A stretch of 64,000 nucleotides of DNA from CAWBFD01 sp963788115 (GTDB lineage: Bacteria; Actinomycetota; Thermoleophilia; Solirubrobacterales; 70-9), in the NCBI GenBank assembly GCA_963788115.1, contig CAWBFD010000004.1, positions 1,922,001-1,986,000 of the forward strand, in the 5' to 3' direction. The notes beneath the pieces were generated by a model, which saw only the letters and a list, made by a program, of their open reading frames with translations, did no database searches and was not told the origin of the DNA. Each line of letters opens with the position of its first letter. Position 1 is the stretch's first letter. The position numbers were made by a program, and so were the translations under genes. Shown here piece after piece: positions 60,843 to 64,000 of the stretch.

Positions 60843-61454
60843 CTAAGTCCACAGGTGCGCCGGCAACGCGTCGCGTACACCCTTACGGCGAGCTTCGAAC
60901 GCGACATCGCTGAGCACTGGTTCCGACGGGATCGACGCCGGATCAGGGACGCCGTCGAAGTCGACCCACGACGTGCAGCCTCCATAGGCGTCTTTCCACG
61001 GCACGACAACCGGCTCGTGCGCGCGGTGCACGCGCAGCACGAGCACCCACAGCGGATCACGCTGCTTCCACTTCAAGCGCGACTCCACGTAGTCGTCGGT
61101 CCAGATCGACTTGCCGCCGAGGGCGGCGACGTGATCTTCCTCGCGCACCGTCGCAATGTCGACGACGTCGGCCCACGCGTGCAATGGGATGTCGGAGCCG
61201 ACCGGCGCGGCGTCGGAGATGTCGATCCAGTGTCGGTACGCGGACTTCAACAGCTCGGCGCGCTGGTGCTCGGCTGTCGGATAGAGCCAGAAGCGCTTCG
61301 CCGGCACGTCGAAGTGACGGCCGTCCTCGCGCAAGCCGCCTTTGCGGAGGTCGACGATCTGTTCGCCTTCGAGCAGGGCGTGGACGATGACCGCCCACTC
61401 CTTCAACGCCCATTCCTCGAGAGGATGCGTCGGGTTCGTCGTCGCGGGAGCCAC
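60843..61454 (-). CDS. DUF1802-family protein
   Basis: A 203-residue product from GTG 61454 (VAPATTNPTHPLEEWALKEW). The family pattern ALKEWAVIVHALLEGEQIVD, LRKGGLREDGRHFDVPAKRF, WLYPTAEHQRAELL and LVLRVHRAHEPVVVPWKDAY is present. DUF1802 is found in cyanobacteria and actinobacteria, and its role is not established. It is soluble and divergent from the hydrolase-like gene at 61475, with only 20 bp between starts, so the promoters must overlap the coding ends. Confidence 0.85.
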   Translation of the reverse strand: MAPATTNPTHPLEEWALKEWAVIVHALLEGEQIVDLRKGGLREDGRHFDVPAKRFWLYPTAEHQRAELLKSAYRHWIDISDAAPVGSDIPLHAWADVVDIATVREEDHVAALGGKSIWTDDYVESRLKWKQRDPLWVLVLRVHRAHEPVVVPWKDAYGGCTSWVDFDGVPDPASIPSEPVLSDVAFEARRKGVRDALPAHLWT

Positions 61455-61474
61455 GCGGCCAGGATAACGAGGCA

Positions 61475-62218
61475 ATGGATGAGCTCGTCTCGGAAGGGCT
61501 TCGGCTCGATGCGCACTTCGCGCGGCCGGCCGGGCTCACCCGCGTCCCCGGTCTCCTGATCCTGCCCGGGTTCCCACGCGGGCCCGGCGGCGCTGCGACC
61601 GTGGGCAGCACCTACGCGAGCCTCATCAATCGGGTCGCGGACGTAGCGGGATGGGCCGGGCTCGCGATCACGATGCGTGGCACCGGCGCGTCCGAGGGGG
61701 ACTTCTCGATCGAAGGCTGGCTCGCCGACGTCCGGGCCGGGATCGACGCGCTCGCGACGCGCAGCGACGTGACCGGCATCTGGTTGGCGGGTTTTCGTCT
61801 CGGCGGCACGCTCGCGATCGTGACCGCCGCGCACGACGAGCGGGTGCGCGGTCTCGCGACGTTCGCGGCGCCCGCGTCGCTGGCCGCCTGGGTACGCGAC
61901 CCGGACTGGTTCCTGGAGTACGCGCGGCGTACCGGTGTGCTGCGCACCAGCGGGTTTCCCGCCGATCCCACACCGTGGATCCGTGCGATCGCAAACCTCG
62001 ACGTTCTGGAGGCCGCCAAGCGCATCGCGCCGCGCCCATGGCTGCTCGTGCACGGCACCGACGACGACGTCGTCTCGGTCGACGATGCCCGCTCGCTGGC
62101 CGCCGCGGGCGACGGCTGCGTCGAACGCCGGCTCGTGCCCAACGGCGCCCACCGTTTGCGGCACGATCCCCGCGCAATTGCGGCGCTCCTCGGTTGGCTC
62201 GACCGCCAAGGCCCCTGA
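61475..62218 (+). CDS. Alpha/beta-hydrolase-fold protein lacking the usual serine nucleophile
   Basis: An intact 247-residue product. The fold is seen in VPGLLILPGFPRGPGG, RGTGASEGDFSIEGWLADVR, IWLAGFRLGGTLAIVTAAHD, the acid region LLVHGTDDDVVSVDDA and the His region LVPNGAHRLRHDP. At the nucleophile elbow, where GxSxG is normal, the sequence is GFRLGG: the serine is Arg (codon cgt). Acid and His are kept. It may be a non-hydrolytic member of the fold or use another residue. The ATG lies 20 bp from the DUF1802 start on the other strand. Confidence 0.82.
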   Translation: MDELVSEGLRLDAHFARPAGLTRVPGLLILPGFPRGPGGAATVGSTYASLINRVADVAGWAGLAITMRGTGASEGDFSIEGWLADVRAGIDALATRSDVTGIWLAGFRLGGTLAIVTAAHDERVRGLATFAAPASLAAWVRDPDWFLEYARRTGVLRTSGFPADPTPWIRAIANLDVLEAAKRIAPRPWLLVHGTDDDVVSVDDARSLAAAGDGCVERRLVPNGAHRLRHDPRAIAALLGWLDRQGP

Positions 62219-62256
62219 GCAACGCATCGCGATCCCGGGTCGTCGAACACCCGCCG

Positions 62257-63161
62257 TTACCGAGCGGCGTTGGCCCGGGCTTCGTCGAGGACGGCTTCGA
62301 GCGTTGCTTCGAGGGTGAATGCCGGTTGCCATTTCGTTGCCGCCCGCAACCTGCTCGCGTCGCCGATGAGGCTGGGTACGTCGACCGGCCGGACGAGATC
62401 CGGATCCTGCACCAGGCGCAACCGAACGCGGCGCGCGCGAGCAACGCGGCCGCGATCTCTCCGACGGAGTGGCCCGCGCCCGAACACACGTTGTAGACCG
62501 CGCCCGGTTCGCCTTCGAGCGCGGCGAGGCGATACGCGCGCACGATGTCGCGCACGTCGTTGATGTCGCGCACCGGGTCGAGCGAACCGACGGTGATGTG
62601 GTCGTGACCGTCGCGTTCGGCCTCGGCGATGCGGCGCGCGAGCGCGGGAATCAGGAAGCGATCGGTCTGGCCCGGACCGGTGTGGTTGAACGCGCGGACG
62701 CGCACCGTCTCGAGTCCGGCACCGAGATAGGCCTGCAGCGCGAGGTACGACGCGGCGACCTTCGTGGCCGCGTAGGGAGAATTCGGGAGCAGCGGCGCGT
62801 CCTCCCGCAGCGGGGATTCGGTGCCCGCGCGTCCGTACTCTTCGGCGCTGCCGACCACCAAGACGCGCCGCACGCCCGCGGCCTGCGCCGCGTCGAGGAC
62901 GTTCAGCGTCCCCTCGACGTTGACGCGAAGCACTGCCTGCGGCTCGTTCCACGAGTCGCCCACGTGTGTGAGCGCGGCCAAGTGGTACACGACTTCGGGC
63001 TGGAAGCTGGCGAACGCCTGGTGCACCGCGTCACGGTCGACGATGTCGACCGCGTGGACCCCGGCGCGGTCGCACGCGATCACCGAGTCGCCGGCTTCGG
63101 TGAGATGCGCGACGAGATGGCGGCCCGCGAATCCGCTCGCGCCGGTGACGAGCGCCTTCAT
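62257..63161 (-). CDS. NAD-dependent nucleotide-sugar epimerase/dehydratase, GDP-mannose type (one frameshift)
   Basis: From ATG 63161: MKALVTGASGFAGRHLVAHL (GxxGxxG cofactor loop), VVYHLAALTHVGDSW, VLVVGSAEEYG, the catalytic YAATK in NSPYAATKVAASYLAL, and FNHTGPGQTDRFLIPALA with DPVRDINDVRDIVRAY. These features match GDP-6-deoxymannose reductase/GDP-mannose dehydratase-like SDR enzymes. A frame change near 62415 separates the last 50 residues (LVQDPDLVRPVDVPSLIGDA; EAVLDEARANAAR). Its ATG overlaps the stop of the glycosyltransferase gene before it (ATGA). Confidence 0.85.
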
Positions 63162-64000
63162 GCGAGCAGCTCCCGGTAGGTGACCACGTGCCGCTCGACC
63201 GACCGCGCCCACGTGAAGGGCCGCGACCTGCTCCGGACCGGCGCTCCGTGAGGGCCGCGGCACGGGAGCCGTCCTCGAGCAACGTTCGCAGCGCGGCGGC
63301 CAGCGCGTCGCCGTCGCCCGGCGGCACCGTGAGCGCCGCGCGTCCGACGATCTCTTCCGGCGCGGATCCCGTGGTCGTGACGAGCGGCGCACCGGCGGCG
63401 AGCGCTTCGAGCGCGGGCAAGCCGAACCCTTCCTCCAACGTTGGGTACGCAACCGCGGCCGCACGTCGGTAGAGCGCGGGCACGACGTCGTGATCGACGT
63501 AGCCGGTGCGGACGACATGCGTCGCGACCCCGCTGGCCGCGATCGCGTCGCGCACTTCGGAGACTCCCCACCCGTCGCCGCCCACGAGCGCGAGCCGCAG
63601 GTCGGGATGACGAGGTGCGACGCGCGCGAACGCGGCGAGGAGCGTCGGGATTCCTTTGCGCGGTTCCAACGTCGCCGGGCCGAACGCGACGTACGGCGGC
63701 GTCACGCCATGTGTGGCGAGCCGCGCGAGGTCGTCGACCTCGTCGCCTTCCGGCGAGAACCGGTTGTGGTCGACACCATGAGGGGCGACGGTGATCGGAC
63801 CGTGCGGCGGCGCGACCGCGCGCGAATCGCTTCGCGGTGTACTCGCTCACGCAGACGATCGCGGCTGCGTGGCGGGCGCTCGTACGGATCATCTGGCGGA
63901 AGAACGGCACTTTCGTGCGCTCGTGCCACTCGGGGTGATCGAAGAACGTCAGGTCGTGCACCGTCACGACGGCCGGGACACCGAGGCGCCACGGCATCGT
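63158..64000 (-). CDS. Glycosyltransferase family 1/4, partial at right edge (frameshifts)
   Basis: The gene enters from beyond 64000 and reads leftward. Seen are VPAVVTVHDLTFFDHPEWHE, RHAAAIVCVSEYTAKRF, ITVAPHGVDHNRFSPEGDEV, YVAFGPATLEPRKGIPTLLA, HVVRTGYVDHDVVPALYRRA and the donor-site AYPTLEEGFGLPALEALAAG. The C-terminus is FTWARSVERHVVTYRELLA. This is a GT-B enzyme like mannosyltransferases. The frame changes near 63825 and again near 63215-63240. It is coupled to the GDP-sugar epimerase, so a deoxysugar or mannose-containing glycan is likely. Confidence 0.85.
   Translation of the reverse strand, partial: TMPWRLGVPAVVTVHDLTFFDHPEWHERTKVPFFRQMIRTSARHAAAIVCVSEYTAKRFARGRAAARSDHRRPSWCRPQPVLAGRRRGRRPRAARHTWRDAAVRRVRPGDVGTAQRNPDAPRRVRARRTSSSRPAARARGRRRVGSLRSARRDRGQRGRDACRPHRLRRSRRRARALPTCGRGCVPNVGGRVRLARARSARRRCAARHDHGIRAGRDRRTRGAHGAAGRRRRAGRRAANVARGRLPCRGPHGAPVRSRSRPFTWARSVERHVVTYRELLA

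Noticed and set aside
1..64000. CRISPR arrays, tRNA or rRNA genes, insertion sequences
   Set aside because: No regularly spaced repeats, cloverleaf-like segments, rRNA tracts or transposase motifs were seen. The stretch at 49026 resembles the complement of the 16S 3' end only over about 16 nt and is read as a ribosome site.

Overview
The window is high-GC actinobacterial DNA that looks like two sources joined near position 44,785-44,820. No rRNA, tRNA, CRISPR array, integrase or transposase was seen. Names rest on reading translated motifs by eye; no database search was possible, so taxonomic placement is inference.

Left part (1-44.8 kb). This reads as a clean chromosomal segment, most like Thermoleophilia (Solirubrobacterales or Gaiellales relatives). 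In order it holds: the N-terminus of an ABC ATPase; an ECF-type sigma factor with a membrane beta-propeller partner; Ku and the LigD polymerase domain (end joining); a MocR regulator; the glycine cleavage system (gcvPB, gcvPA, gcvH, gcvT); and a near-complete division and cell wall cluster on the minus strand (mraZ, rsmH, ftsL-like, ftsI, murE, murF, mraY, murD, ftsW, murG, murC, murB, ftsQ, ftsZ). That cluster has an MraZ-type promoter/operator at one end and a separate ftsZ promoter at the other. Upstream of mraZ lies a Tad-like secretion module (TadC, TadB, TadA ATPase, CpaB-like protein) with its own histidine kinase and response regulator. It is interrupted by plus-strand macro-domain and NTF2-like genes. 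Then come a MarR regulator, a DUF3224 protein, a secreted three-repeat protein, a divergent Rho, transaldolase, glpD, a nitroreductase and a secreted cyclase-like repeat protein that ends at the junction. Apart from the Ku/LigD boundary, genes here are unbroken.

Right part (44.8-64 kb). This looks more like Acidimicrobiia. Many genes are split between frames by one-base changes, mostly an extra G after a C, which points to sequence error rather than decay. Its contents are a 5'-truncated sugar epimerase, polysaccharide genes (two glycosyltransferases and another epimerase), a small membrane protein, a structured leader RNA before a DUF554 membrane protein, a lower-GC module of overlapping small ORFs around a secreted beta-helix protein, a branched-chain amino-acid-type ABC transporter (LivH-, LivM-, LivG- and LivF-like plus a convergent lipoprotein binding protein), an amidohydrolase, an FAD monooxygenase, a DUF1802 protein, an alpha/beta-hydrolase-like protein, and an epimerase plus glycosyltransferase pair that runs off the right edge.

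Most notable: the leader RNA at 49,026-49,155, in which a Shine-Dalgarno run matching the 16S tail over about 16 nt can be sealed by a 12-nt complement downstream; the Rho with Arg in place of the Walker A Lys; the out-of-frame Ku/LigD boundary; the LivH permease with an added extracytoplasmic domain; and the regular pattern of inserted G residues right of the junction.
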